A stretch of 22,173 bases of DNA from CAZMFZ01 sp964565665 (GTDB taxonomy: Bacteria > Bacteroidota > Bacteroidia > Cytophagales > UBA9547): NCBI GenBank assembly GCA_964565665.1, contig CAZMFZ010000056.1, positions 1 through 22,173 of the forward strand. Direction: 5' to 3'. The translations under genes and the position numbers were made by a program. Below the pieces are notes generated by a model. It saw nothing but the letters and a program-made list of their open reading frames with translations, had not been told where the DNA came from and did no database searches. Every line of letters begins with the position of its first letter. Position 1 is the first letter of the stretch. This document shows, in pieces, positions 1-7,780 of the stretch.

Positions 1-224
1 TTTAAATTCCAAGAGGTATTTTTGTTAATTTTAAACTTTAGTCGGTTGACAGTAAATCCATATTAAATATTCATTAAATACAAAAAATCAATCTTGATGG
101 TGGTTTTGCAGCCTTGGTAGGGCAGTGCCACATTTTGAAAAAATCTTTTATTCGGTAAATGGGCATTTGCAAAGGTGTAAACCGTATTTTATTCTGCAAA
201 AGAGGCAATATATCTAATAGACGA

Positions 225-286
225 CTTCTACAGATTTTGAAACAGTAATTATATTTTGTTGACGCTATTTTTAAGTTCTGTAGAAG
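225..286. repeat. Inverted repeat with TTCTACAGA arms
   Basis: The arm CTTCTACAGA at 225-234 is perfectly complemented by TCTGTAGAAG at 277-286, leaving a 42-base spacer. The same TTCTACAGATTT word recurs at 308-319, at the start of the 41-bp repeats that follow. The element therefore looks like a diverged or inverted piece of the same repeat family rather than a simple terminator. No T-tract follows it. The rest of 1-300 shows no gene I can support. Confidence 0.5.
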
Positions 287-301
287 CTTTTTACAAAATA
301 A

Positions 302-424
302 ATTTGGTTCTACAGATTTGGGAGATACTATCTACAATTCATATTTACTCCTCCATATTAGGGAGAAGCTTTCTATAGTTTCGATTTACTCCTCCACATT
401 TGGGAGAAGCCATCTACTTTTAGA
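302..424. repeat. Three diverged 41-bp tandem repeat units
   Basis: Units start at 302, 343 and 384, an exact 41-base period. Each carries a block near ATTnGGGAGA followed by a CTnTCTA or CCATCTA block. The second and third units share ATTTACTCCTCCA and GGGAGAAGC and can form a short CTCC/GGAG hairpin. The first unit is more diverged, and 261-301 may be a still older unit (TAGAAGCTTTTTAC). The core GGGAGAAGCCATCT of unit three resembles GGGAATAGCCACCT in the 42-bp array at 18647-18927, so the two may be one family. The array lies about 200 bases upstream of the DUF6261-like gene. Confidence 0.65.
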
Positions 425-563
425 ATTGTATGCTACAAACTACTTTGTAATCTTGGTGCCATATTTTTGAATATTTCTACATTTGGCAAAAGGCAATTGA
501 AATATAAATTTGACTTTTTACTTTATGGTGAGGTAATAATTTTTTGATATATACTCACTATAA

Positions 564-594
564 ATTGTTTTATATGATTCTATTTCTATTTTTG
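564..594 (+). promoter_or_regulatory. Candidate Bacteroidota promoter
   Basis: ATTG at 564-567 and TATTTTTG at 587-594, separated by 19 bases, match the Bacteroidota -33 (TTTG) and -7 (TAnnTTTG) consensus with one mismatch. Transcription would begin near 600, about 30 bases before the ATG at 630. Confidence 0.45.
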
Positions 595-629
595 CATCTG
601 CAACTATCTAATCATAATCTGTATTAATC

Positions 630-1370
630 ATGATAAATAAAATTACCCTTGTTACGCTTCGTCAGGATGAAATACTTCAGTTCAACAACGATGTTACTTC
701 GCTAATATCGCTTAATAATCCTGAAGCACTTAAAATTCAAAAGCCCTTAGCACGGTTAAAATCGACAAATGAAGAGATAGGTACAATGATAACTGCTGAA
801 AGTTATACCCCCCTTACGGAAGAATTAAATCTGCTGGATATGCGTAGAGATGTAGCTATCATTGGCATCTCACAGGTTGTAGAAGGCTTTACCAACCATT
901 TTGACCCTATTTTTCGCAAATACGCAACTTTGCTGCAAAGCAATATCAATCTTTATGGTCCTGCAATAGCCCGCCAAAGCCTACCTGTTGAAACCGCCTC
1001 TCTTACCAACCTTACCAACGACTGGAAAACTAAACCTGCATTGAAAGAGGCCATAACTGCTTTTAATCTTGATGGCTGGCTCTCTGAGCTAATAGAAGCC
1101 AATATCGCCTTTAATAAAAAATACATAGAAAGAGCTGAAAAAACAGGCAATGCCAGCGATTCATCAGTGAAACCGAAACGCAATGAGGCAGCCAAAATAT
1201 GGATGGAATTGCGTGACCTAATAGAATCGAGATACAAAATCACCCTCGATGACGAAGGCGATACGGCCCCTTACCTCAAACTTATCAATAGCCTCAATGC
1301 CATCATTGAAAAATACAATCAATTGATAGCGGTGCGAACTAAGGATAAGCCCAGCGCACCTATTTCTTAA
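630..1370 (+). CDS. DUF6261-like cytoplasmic protein
   Basis: This is a 246-residue protein without signal peptide or membrane segment. It is predicted to be almost entirely alpha-helical and rich in Leu, Asn and Glu. The pattern of an N-terminal FNNDVTSLI-type helix, a central LNLLDMRRDVAIIGI block, a HFDP motif near residue 90 and a C-terminal LNAIIEKYNQLIA helix recalls the Bacteroidota family DUF6261. I make that assignment from memory and its function is unknown. The ATG at 630 follows a plausible promoter. The gene stands alone, with no gene seen within 230 bases on either side. It is preceded by the 41-bp repeats at 302-424, paralleling the helical gene at 18029 that sits beside the 42-bp repeats. 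Confidence 0.75.
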   Translation: MINKITLVTLRQDEILQFNNDVTSLISLNNPEALKIQKPLARLKSTNEEIGTMITAESYTPLTEELNLLDMRRDVAIIGISQVVEGFTNHFDPIFRKYATLLQSNINLYGPAIARQSLPVETASLTNLTNDWKTKPALKEAITAFNLDGWLSELIEANIAFNKKYIERAEKTGNASDSSVKPKRNEAAKIWMELRDLIESRYKITLDDEGDTAPYLKLINSLNAIIEKYNQLIAVRTKDKPSAPIS

Positions 1371-1601
1371 TAATGACCTAATTAGTTACTGATAAAAAAG
1401 AATAGCTTGATTTAAGATAACAACTAAATAATAAGCTTCAAAAAAATATTTTCAATTGTCTGAAGCGCGAAGCTAAAGATTGGAGTCAATGTTAAAAAAC
1501 AATAAATTAGTTAAAGTCTAAAGCTCATTTTGTAACATATATTAATTATAGTATAATTAGGATTGTCTCAAATTGAATAAAATTCTAACAGCAAAACATA
1601 A

Positions 1602-1826
1602 AAATTTAAATTTCAATCCATTTTAATTTATGAAAAAAATATTCCTAAGCCAGATGTACCCTCAGCAACAGAGATAAAGGAAAATGGAATAGACACTGGC
1701 GATATGCACACCTTGCAAATGAAAAAGATAGAGGAACTTGTGCTATATACTATTCAATTAAATGAGAAGAATAAAGAAATGGAAGAGAAAATAGCAGCAC
1801 TGGAGAAACTAATAAACACCAAATAA
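1602..1826 (+). pseudogene. C-terminal remnant of an S74/tail-fibre-type surface protein
   Basis: A frame opened only by the stop at 1599-1601, with no start codon of its own, encodes KNIPKPDVPSATEIKENGID, then GDM, then the coiled coil KKIEELVLYTIQLNEKNKEM, ending at TAA 1824. The order IPSA-x-E-x3-NG-x4-GDM followed by KIEELTLY is the usual ending of large Bacteroidota proteins with a peptidase S74-like intramolecular chaperone domain. There the coiled coil closes the protein. Everything upstream of this tail is missing, so only about 75 codons remain. The rest of 1371-1875 is AT-rich and shows no other gene. Confidence 0.65.
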
Positions 1827-1875
1827 AATTCGATGTGAAGGGAATTATTCTTCAAACGCAATAAAATTAATACAA

Positions 1876-2313
1876 ATGAAAATTCTCATTTATTACAGCT
1901 TTACCATTTTACTAATGATACTATTAGTTTATTGTAAAAGCGACAACCCCACATTTTCGAAAACTGATATGCTGACATCGAAAAATTGGATGGTATATCA
2001 AGGTGAGATAACTTTAAATGGGGTAACTACCAAAAGAACGCTGGAAAACATGACAGAATGCGAAAAAGACAATTACACTAAATTTGAGAAAAGCGGCACA
2101 TTTAAAATCAATTATGGGACTTTGAAATGCGATACCGACAATGATTATACTGATGGGAAATGGAATTTTATTTCGAACGAAACCCAAATGGCTTTTCAAC
2201 CACCTGGAACAGCACTTTACGATACGTTAGATATTGTAGAGCTCACTACCAAAAGCTTTACCACAAAATATAAAAATAGTGATGGAAGTATATTGGTCTC
2301 TTATTCTAGATAA
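1876..2313 (+). CDS. Lipocalin-like lipoprotein
   Basis: This 145-residue protein begins with a hydrophobic signal segment (residues 4-19) ending LLVYC, so Cys20 is the probable lipid-attachment site. Tyr at -1 is unusual, so a plain membrane anchor is possible. The mature part has the series LTSKNWMV, then CEKDN (Cys62), FEKSGTF, GTLKCD (Cys85) and GKWNFISNET. This is typical of Bacteroidota lipocalin-like lipoproteins, in which the two Cys residues probably pair and the rest forms a beta-barrel. Such proteins are thought to sit in the outer membrane or periplasm; the ligand is unknown. It is followed 38 bases later by another small lipoprotein gene. Confidence 0.8.
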   Translation: MKILIYYSFTILLMILLVYCKSDNPTFSKTDMLTSKNWMVYQGEITLNGVTTKRTLENMTECEKDNYTKFEKSGTFKINYGTLKCDTDNDYTDGKWNFISNETQMAFQPPGTALYDTLDIVELTTKSFTTKYKNSDGSILVSYSR

Positions 2314-2351
2314 AAACTTAAATTAATGCCACTAAGCTAAGGTAAAACCGC

Positions 2352-2768
2352 ATGAAACAGAAAATATTTAATATTATCATTCTAGCCGTAATTGCGCTCT
2401 TTAATTCCTGTACACCTTTTAAAGATGAATATGCAGATAAAAAAAAGAGACACGATTTTCTCACTCCTTTGCAAGGGAATTATACTTTAGTTTCCTATGA
2501 AAGAAATGGAGTTTCAATACTTGATTCATTAAAAGAGAAATATAAAGTACTAAACAATGATTTTAATTTTGAAATAAGATGGCTTACTGACAAATATGAA
2601 TCTTATGGTAGTTTTATTTCAGCTGGATTTTATGTTGATTCCATTTACTCTTATGGCATAGTTGGTTCTTGGGATGCTTACAACATGAATTCTAGAAAAA
2701 TATTATTACTCATATCTGTAACGAAGTATGATACTATTAATCAAATGAGCCAATCTTATAGAATATGA
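2352..2768 (+). CDS. Lipoprotein, probably cut short by an in-frame TGA
   Basis: The 138-residue product starts with a signal segment ending LFNSC, giving lipid attachment at Cys20. The mature part contains GNYTLVSYERNG and a long polar beta-rich stretch. It resembles small lipocalin-like Bacteroidota lipoproteins, but I do not recognise a named family. The TGA at 2766-2768 is followed in the same frame by 32 sense codons (KYDYWEMTTPKNELIF onward) ending at TGA 2865-2867. That stretch has the charged/hydrophobic pattern expected of the last strands of the barrel, and its terminal TGA overlaps the ATG of the next gene as ATGA. The natural gene therefore probably spanned 2352-2867 and one codon, perhaps TGG, became TGA. 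Confidence 0.7.
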   Translation: MKQKIFNIIILAVIALFNSCTPFKDEYADKKKRHDFLTPLQGNYTLVSYERNGVSILDSLKEKYKVLNNDFNFEIRWLTDKYESYGSFISAGFYVDSIYSYGIVGSWDAYNMNSRKILLLISVTKYDTINQMSQSYRI

Positions 2769-2863
2769 AAGTACGATTATTGGGAGATGACAACACCAAA
2801 AAATGAATTGATTTTTCAATTAATGCAAGCCAACCAACTTTACAGAATAAACTTTAAGAGAAA

Positions 2864-3715
2864 ATGAAGCTTTTATTAACAGTAGTATTGTTATCACTTT
2901 CAAATTTTGTATTTGGGATTGATAGTTACGAACAAAAATATTGGAGCTATAGAGCTCGATTGCTCGATCGTTTTGTATTGGTTGGCGAGCCACCATCAAC
3001 TTGCGATGATATTGGTGGGTATTCTGTTCCAATTTCCATTTATAGTGAAAAAACAATTCAAGTTGATAATGCCAATAGAAACGTTATAAAATTTCAAGCG
3101 GGTGATGCTCCAAAAGATTTGGCTTGGTACATAGGCGTATTGGCTACAGAGTTTAGGCTATTAAAAAACTCGGGGAAAAGTACGGAGACTACTAAAAAAG
3201 AGCTATACTATGCCATGAGAGCGATGGAACGCTTAGATAAAAAGGCCGAAACCTATAGCTACCCCCAGCATTTCCCGCCCGTAGACCCAAATAGGTGTAG
3301 CAATCAAACATTAAATGGTTTTTTAACCAGAAGCGATGCAGGCTATGGTTATTTTAGAGAATTGGTAAATCAAAAATACAAAGACTTTCCTGATGCTGTA
3401 TATGTGGTTAACACAAAGACGGACTATGACAATCCAGAAAATCGTGCAATTTTATTCAATATCGGAGATTCAGAATTTACAGCTCCTGACAATGGATATT
3501 ATGGAAGCAAAAGAAATTTTTATAGCAAAGACCACATGGCTCACTTGCTTATGGGGCTTGCTTTGGTAAAGCGCTATGTAGGTGAAAGCTACTTTGGCTA
3601 CAATCTAAATCAAGAAGCCATAAATGCAGCTAAAAGAATGATAGATTTTGCCCAAAGCAGCGATTGGAATATGAAAATCCCTACACCAATGAACAATTCG
3701 ACCATAGTGATTTAG
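2864..3715 (+). pseudogene. T9SS-exported protein, N-terminal fragment of a broken gene
   Basis: This is the first part of a gene that once ran to 5022. It starts with a clear signal peptide (hydrophobic residues 3-17, cleavage near VFG/ID). The mature part is helical, with DAPKDLAWYIGVLATEFRLL and DHMAHLLMGLALVKRYVG. These recall large secreted Bacteroidota proteins with alpha/alpha-toroid-like helical repeats, of unknown function. The frame is correct up to the ATG-AAAA-T run at 3671-3678. Beyond it the translation ends at 3713-3715. Restoring one A gives NMKNPYTNEQFDHSDLGYDP in the next frame, which continues sensibly. The break is therefore a one-base deletion in an A run. Confidence 0.75.
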
Positions 3716-4032
3716 GATATGATCCTAATGCAATATTTGGTTTTCAGAAAGTCTATAGATACTTCGCAGGTAATGATGCAGGTTGTGGGGTTACTGCCCT
3801 TAAGTGTACAGAATCAGAATTTATATTTAATGCTTCACAAAACACAATTAAACAAGGTACTGCGTTATATGGCCAACCGGGTATATGACCTTTAATTGGT
3901 GCCGATTTTGCCAATAGTTATGTAGCCATGTTAGCGGCTATTGGAAACTCTTATTCCGACAACTTGGACGATTGGCCATTTAATCTTGAAAATTCAACAA
4001 GCTTAAGGTTAAGGGAGTTTTCATCAGCGTGA
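3676..4032 (+). pseudogene. T9SS-exported protein, middle fragment with two in-frame TGA codons
   Basis: This frame continues the helical protein after the deletion at 3674-3677. It reads HSDLGYDPNAIFGFQKVYRY, then CGVTALKC and GTALYGQPGI, and meets TGA at 3886-3888. After it come sense codons for ADFANSYVAMLAAIGNSYSD, then DDWPFNLEN and LREFSSA, and a second TGA at 4030-4032, followed by NCPFHILLHYNLYSG. Both stops sit inside otherwise uninterrupted, protein-like sequence, and both are one base from TGG. TGG is used elsewhere in the same gene (DDWPF, PSWNTS), so a general TGA-to-Trp code is unlikely. The segment has no start codon of its own that makes sense. Confidence 0.7.
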
Positions 4033-5022
4033 AACTGTCCATTTCACATCTTATTGCACTATAATTTATATTCGGGCTCTGATAATGGTGTATTAGATAA
4101 AGCAAGAGAGCGAATGGGGAGAGCAGCATGTGAAGGAATACATAAGCTAAACACTTCTGATATGAGTTCTCCCTCATGGAACACTTCAAACGTATTTGAA
4201 AAATTTGCGGTATCATGGAATAATTCTAATACCGACCAATTGGGCAATTATAATGGATTGGATTATATGCTGTTGCATAATTTATATAAACTAACTCCAG
4301 AAATTTTGGTAACGAGCACAATAGGTCCCCCATATATAATAGTTACCGATATTGCTGACCATACCTATGCAGCTTCTATATTGGATGATAATATTTCTGC
4401 TAATGGAAATCAAACCCGAAATGCAGTAAGTTATAATGTACTCACATCTTCATTAGATAATTCAGCAATTGAATTTGGCGATATTCCCAACCCTCTTAAT
4501 AGCTATTCTATAAATTATAAATCTCAAACAGAGATAGATTTAAAAGAAGGCTTTGATAGTGGCGAATTTTTGCTCAAAACAATTGTTCCAAATCCACCGA
4601 GTGGAAATACTGTTATTACTACAAAGATAGACAACAACTTTTTCGATGCTGAAATTATCAGTATAGATTGCAATACTTTTAGTGCTTCCAATTCAAACGC
4701 AAGAGCAGAATCTGAAAATAGCGTAATACAACAAAGAATAGAAGATACACAACCGATAACAGAGGAAATAGAGATTGCTAAATCACTCACAATCTACCCT
4801 GTACCTACCGAGAATTCTGTCACTATTGCCATAGAAGGCTATCAATCAGCAGACGTTTACCTCAAAGTAACTGACCAATTAGGGAAAGTTTTATTTACTA
4901 AAAACGAAATGCTCAATAATAATAAATTGTATTTAAATGTAGCAAGTTTGGCTTCAGGTTTTTATCATATCGAAATCCATATTGAAAATGAAATTTACAA
5001 CCGTGTCTTTTCTAAAATATAG
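4033..5022 (+). pseudogene. T9SS-exported protein, C-terminal fragment with sorting domain
   Basis: This fragment holds the end of the broken gene. It starts with helical sequence (LDKARERMGRAACEGIHKLN, then NYNGLDYMLLHNLYKLTPE). A beta-rich linker follows with TYAASILDDNISANGNQTRN and KEGFDSGEF. The last 80 residues are a type A T9SS sorting domain, recognised by SLTIYPVPTENSVTIAIEG, VTDQLGKVLFT, LNVASLASGFYHIEI and a basic end. With the other two fragments the intact protein would have had roughly 720 residues. It would have crossed the outer membrane through the type IX system and been anchored or released at the surface. The 3' end overlaps the start of the next gene by 35 bases. Confidence 0.75.
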
Positions 5023-5416
5023 TATTGTTTTGGGATTTTTACTTGCATTTATCCCCGCTAACCATGCACTTCAAGGCGATGAGATAAACATAAATAATTT
5101 GGTTAATTACAAATGGCATTTGAAAGCTATAAAGAGAAATACTAGATCAGATAGCATAATAACAGGCAGATGCGATTCTATTTTCCTCAATTTTAGTTTG
5201 CAGCAGAATGTAGTTTCTATTTCAAATTGTGGTATTCCAATTCAGGAAATGAAATGGTTGTTGGCAGATAGCACTTTACTTTTTATTACTCCTACAGATA
5301 CTATCTTTGCAACAATCAAAAAAATCAACAAGCAGAAACTGGTATTAAAATTTGGTATTATAATGGCAGATTCGACTGATAATAGTACAAAAAACGCCCT
5401 CTGTTATGGAAATTAG
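4988..5416 (+). CDS. Small exported protein of unknown function
   Basis: The product is 142 residues from the ATG at 4988; a TTG two codons earlier (4982) is less likely. It has a hydrophobic signal segment (about residues 8-22) with possible cleavage after ANHA. The mature part is beta-rich, with LVNYKWHLKAIKRNT, two Cys residues about 20 apart (GRCDSI and ISNCGIP), and alternating hydrophobic strands to the end. This is compatible with a lipocalin-like barrel, but I recognise no family. It overlaps the decayed T9SS gene by 35 bases in another frame, implying they were one operon. The reading frame itself is intact. Confidence 0.6.
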   Translation: MKFTTVSFLKYSIVLGFLLAFIPANHALQGDEININNLVNYKWHLKAIKRNTRSDSIITGRCDSIFLNFSLQQNVVSISNCGIPIQEMKWLLADSTLLFITPTDTIFATIKKINKQKLVLKFGIIMADSTDNSTKNALCYGN

Positions 5417-5593
5417 AATCTGAGCCGAAATAGGAATAAACCAAACGAAAATAATCCTTTCACAATTTGTTGTTCTCCCCCTTTAGCAAACGATACCGCA
5501 CTCTTCCTTTAGGCATATCTAAATATTTTATTTTTTAGCTTAATAATTCATTAATCAACTCAACTTAGTAAATAGATTTTTTTTTGTAAAAAA

Positions 5594-5775
5594 ATGAGGT
5601 GGTACTTGCAATTAATTAGGAATACTCGGTCAAATATTGAGATTTCTACCGATATATGTGTTTGTATTTTAAACTCTGAACTTTGCAAAATATGTGCTGA
5701 AGTTTGTAAAGCCTGTGCTGCAGAATGTGAAAAACATGCTGCATAAACCATTGTAAAAAATGTAGTGAATCTTAG
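5594..5775 (+). pseudogene. Remnant of a Cys-rich four-helix-bundle copper-binding protein (DUF326/Csp type)
   Basis: From the ATG at 5594 fifty codons end at TAA 5744. They include TDICVCILNSELCKICAEVC and then KACAAECEKH. The CxxCAExCxxCAxECxKH pattern is the signature of the DUF326 copper-storage-like family, which binds Cu(I) through Cys along a four-helix bundle. In another frame from 5737 the sequence continues CCINHCKKCSES to TAG 5773, matching the expected HCKKCAE that follows. A frameshift after EKH thus cuts the family motif. The full proteins are about 110-140 residues, so the N-terminal helices are also missing. It is a decayed gene, although a residual 50-aa peptide could be made. 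Confidence 0.65.
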
Positions 5776-5816
5776 GTATAATTCGTTGATTAAGAAAGGC
5801 TCGCTCAAACCAATAA

Positions 5817-5854
5817 CCAATAAAAAAGCAACTATAAAGTTGCTTTTTTATTGG
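5817..5854. terminator. Bidirectional terminator hairpin
   Basis: CCAATAAAAAAGCAAC at 5817-5832 pairs perfectly with GTTGCTTTTTTATTGG at 5839-5854 around a 6-base loop. The A and T runs inside the stem make it a symmetric rho-independent terminator. It ends the decayed operon from the left and blocks transcription from the right. Confidence 0.75.
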
Positions 5855-5879
5855 CTAGAATGATAAAAAAAAGAGTTAC

Positions 5880-5955
5880 TTCCCGTTCTATGCAGGCATA
5901 TCACTATGGGAGTAAATTGACTAAAATTTCTCCTTTTGATTTCCCTAATTGATAT
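5880..5955 (-). pseudogene. Histidine-kinase ATPase-domain remnant
   Basis: The stretch around 5905-5950 closely resembles 6511-6562 inside the kinase gene: shared words are GAGTAAATTG, CTAAAA, TTTCT and TTTTGAT. On the minus strand it still reads IREIKRRNFSQFTPIV, then CLHRTGS. This corresponds to KEDQKEEIFSQFTRIV and EGTGI at residues 307-330 of the intact kinase. It is a short relic of a duplicated or related kinase gene, with no usable start or end. Confidence 0.5.
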
Positions 5956-5974
5956 TTTTTTAAGAATTCAAGAT

Positions 5975-6015
5975 AAAGGGATTTGAAATTTAATCAAATC
6001 GAATTAAATCCCTTT
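5975..6015 (-). terminator. Candidate terminator of the 56-aa membrane protein gene
   Basis: AAAGGGATTT at 5975-5984 and AAATCCCTTT at 6006-6015 form a 10-bp inverted repeat. On the minus strand the upstream arm consists of the last codons and stop of the small gene. An inner GATTTG/CAAATC pairing may extend the structure. Confidence 0.45.
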
Positions 6016-6174
6016 AAACATGGTACCTAAAGCCAAAAGTGCAAAACCTATTAATAAAAGAATGTAATTATATTCGGTTGCGAAGGGTATTTTGAAGTAA
6101 TGACCAATTATTCCTAGGAGTCCTAAAATTAATCCAAATATCCAAACAAATTTAGTGGGTGCAGATTTTGCCAT
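6004..6174 (-). CDS. 56-aa two-helix membrane protein
   Basis: On the minus strand an ATG at 6174-6172 opens a 56-codon frame ending at TAA 6004. It starts MAKSAPTKFVWIFGL. Two hydrophobic helices (about residues 9-25 and 37-51) flank a short loop, HYFKIPFATEYN. The end is GFALLALGTMFKGI. This arrangement, with APTK at the start and LALGTxxKG at the end, resembles a small membrane protein family I have seen widely in Bacteroidota; it has no named function. A TAACTTTG box at 6207-6214 upstream fits a promoter. The reading frame is intact and is the only gene in the 5417-6376 stretch that looks functional. Confidence 0.7.
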   Translation of the reverse strand: MAKSAPTKFVWIFGLILGLLGIIGHYFKIPFATEYNYILLLIGFALLALGTMFKGI

Positions 6175-6206
6175 AATTTTTTAGTTTTTAGTTCTTTTTA
6201 TTGCCT

Positions 6207-6214
6207 CAAAGTTA
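6207..6214 (-). promoter_or_regulatory. Candidate -7 box for the 56-aa gene
   Basis: On the minus strand this reads TAACTTTG, a full match to TAnnTTTG, 32 bases before the ATG at 6174. No convincing TTTG -33 box was found at the usual distance. Confidence 0.35.
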
Positions 6215-6376
6215 TGCTAAGTAGTAGTTAATAATGAATTTATTTAAAAATAAATGTTGCGAAGTTTATAATTCTATCTTGCGGAACTAACTGTTTCAGC
6301 GTTTCGACTTTCACTCAACGAGCCCCACTATCCCAAGCCCATTTTATCATACATTTGAAATTATAAATCTTATTCA

Positions 6377-7474
6377 TTAATCGGCTTTCAGGTATATTTT
6401 AAATTCTGAGCCTTCGTTGATCACACTATCGACTTCTATCTTTCCGCCCACATTGTTCACAATTTTTTTAACCAGGTACAATCCAATTCCTGTACCCTCC
6501 ACGGTTTTCACAATGCGAGTAAATTGGCTAAAAATTTCTTCTTTTTGATCTTCCTTAATTCCCAGCCCATTGTCTTTGACTGATAAAACAATAAACCCTT
6601 TTTCTTTTTCGGTTTTTACATGAATAATTGGCAGCCTGTCCGAGGATTTATATTTGATGGCATTGGTAATGAGGTTGTAAAGAATACTTCTGATGTTTTT
6701 TCTTGAAAATTCTATGTCTTTTTCAATAAATTCAAAGGTGATTTGAGCTTTGCTGCTCCTTATTTTGTCTTTGATGGTCAACTCCACCTCTTTCAGTACT
6801 TTTTCAAAGCTTACCTTCTCAATTACTTCCTTATAATTGGCTTCAATTTTTGTGATTTCTGAAAGTTCAGCAATGATGTCTTTCATCGATTGTATGGATT
6901 TGAGAAGAATGGGAGCAACGCCAATTTCATCTTTCATCTCTAGTCCCGAATATCCTTCTAAAAACAAATTGATTAGGCCTTCAATGTTATTAAGAGGCCC
7001 TTTGAGATCGTGAGAAACAGAATAAATAAAGGTTTCATGCGCTGCATTGAGTGATTCCAAATCAGTTAGGTCTTTTATGCGGTCGGTAATGTCTACAAAG
7101 GTGATGATAACACCGTTGCTGCGTTTTTCCTTTTTAATGATATAAGGAATAATATTCATTTGAAACCATAGCATGTCAGTAGTCTGAATTTCTTTTTCAA
7201 GAATTTCTCCAGTGTTTATTACCGAATGAATGTCTTCAATAATGGATGAAAACCTAATATTGTCTTTCACATCTTCCAAAGGCATGCCAATGTGGCTCTG
7301 TAAAAGTTTGAATTGCTTCATTGCTGGTGGGCTGAACTTTCTAAGAATGAGGTCGGCATCTACGAAAAGCTGTGGAATGATGGTGTTTCTGAAATAGTTT
7401 TCCAGTTCATCATTTAATTCGATAAGTTTTTTTACTTTTTGTTCAACTTGGGTATTTTCAGATAGCAGAGTCAA
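6377..7474 (-). CDS. PAS-domain sensor histidine kinase
   Basis: This is a 365-residue soluble kinase. Residues 1-28 form a short coil and 28-135 a PAS domain (FVDADLILRKFSPPAMKQF, ending in ITFVDITDRIK) of the type found in CheB/CheR/PAS proteins. Residues 140-210 are the HisKA helices, with phospho-accepting His155 in SVSHDLKGPLNN. Residues 220-365 are the ATPase domain, with the N box at 267-275 (LITNAIKY), G1 DNGLGI (301-306), F box FSQFTRI and G2 GTGIGL (327-332). All catalytic motifs are present. No membrane segment is seen, so the signal is probably cytoplasmic. A TTG at 7474 is the best start, because an in-frame stop lies just upstream and the first internal Met falls inside the PAS domain. 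No response regulator is adjacent. Confidence 0.85.
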   Translation of the reverse strand: MTLLSENTQVEQKVKKLIELNDELENYFRNTIIPQLFVDADLILRKFSPPAMKQFKLLQSHIGMPLEDVKDNIRFSSIIEDIHSVINTGEILEKEIQTTDMLWFQMNIIPYIIKKEKRSNGVIITFVDITDRIKDLTDLESLNAAHETFIYSVSHDLKGPLNNIEGLINLFLEGYSGLEMKDEIGVAPILLKSIQSMKDIIAELSEITKIEANYKEVIEKVSFEKVLKEVELTIKDKIRSSKAQITFEFIEKDIEFSRKNIRSILYNLITNAIKYKSSDRLPIIHVKTEKEKGFIVLSVKDNGLGIKEDQKEEIFSQFTRIVKTVEGTGIGLYLVKKIVNNVGGKIEVDSVINEGSEFKIYLKAD

Positions 7475-7780
7475 AATGATCGGGGTAGTTAAATATTGTT
7501 AAATAAGAAACAGGGGTAAGGGGTCGCCTTGTTCATGCGATAAACAACCATGCCACACCAAACAAATGTTGTTTTTACTGTTGATAAATATATTTATTTG
7601 AATATTCAACCGATACTTATTACTTTTTATCTACGGTAGAAGGTACACTGCGGTAACATTCCAAACTGCCACACTATTACAGTAATTTAAACACCAAAAT
7701 TGCATTTCTATTAATCTTAAGGATATATACTAATCCAATAATTTATTTCATTTTTAAAATATTTATTGTACTTATATTTG

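Noticed and set aside
63..182. Minus-strand frame reading NAHLPNKRFFQNVALPYQGC
   Set aside because: About 40 codons without a start or promoter. It looks protein-like but I recognise nothing, and chance cannot be excluded.
1441..1476. GCTTCA/TGAAGC inverted repeat as terminator of the DUF6261-like gene
   Set aside because: Only six pairs with a long loop and no T run; too weak to call.
2352..5022. Alternative genetic code with TGA as Trp
   Set aside because: TGG is used in the same genes, and TGA is the natural stop of the kinase at 11408 and the KaiC-like gene at 19689. Three local TGA codons fit mutation or error better.
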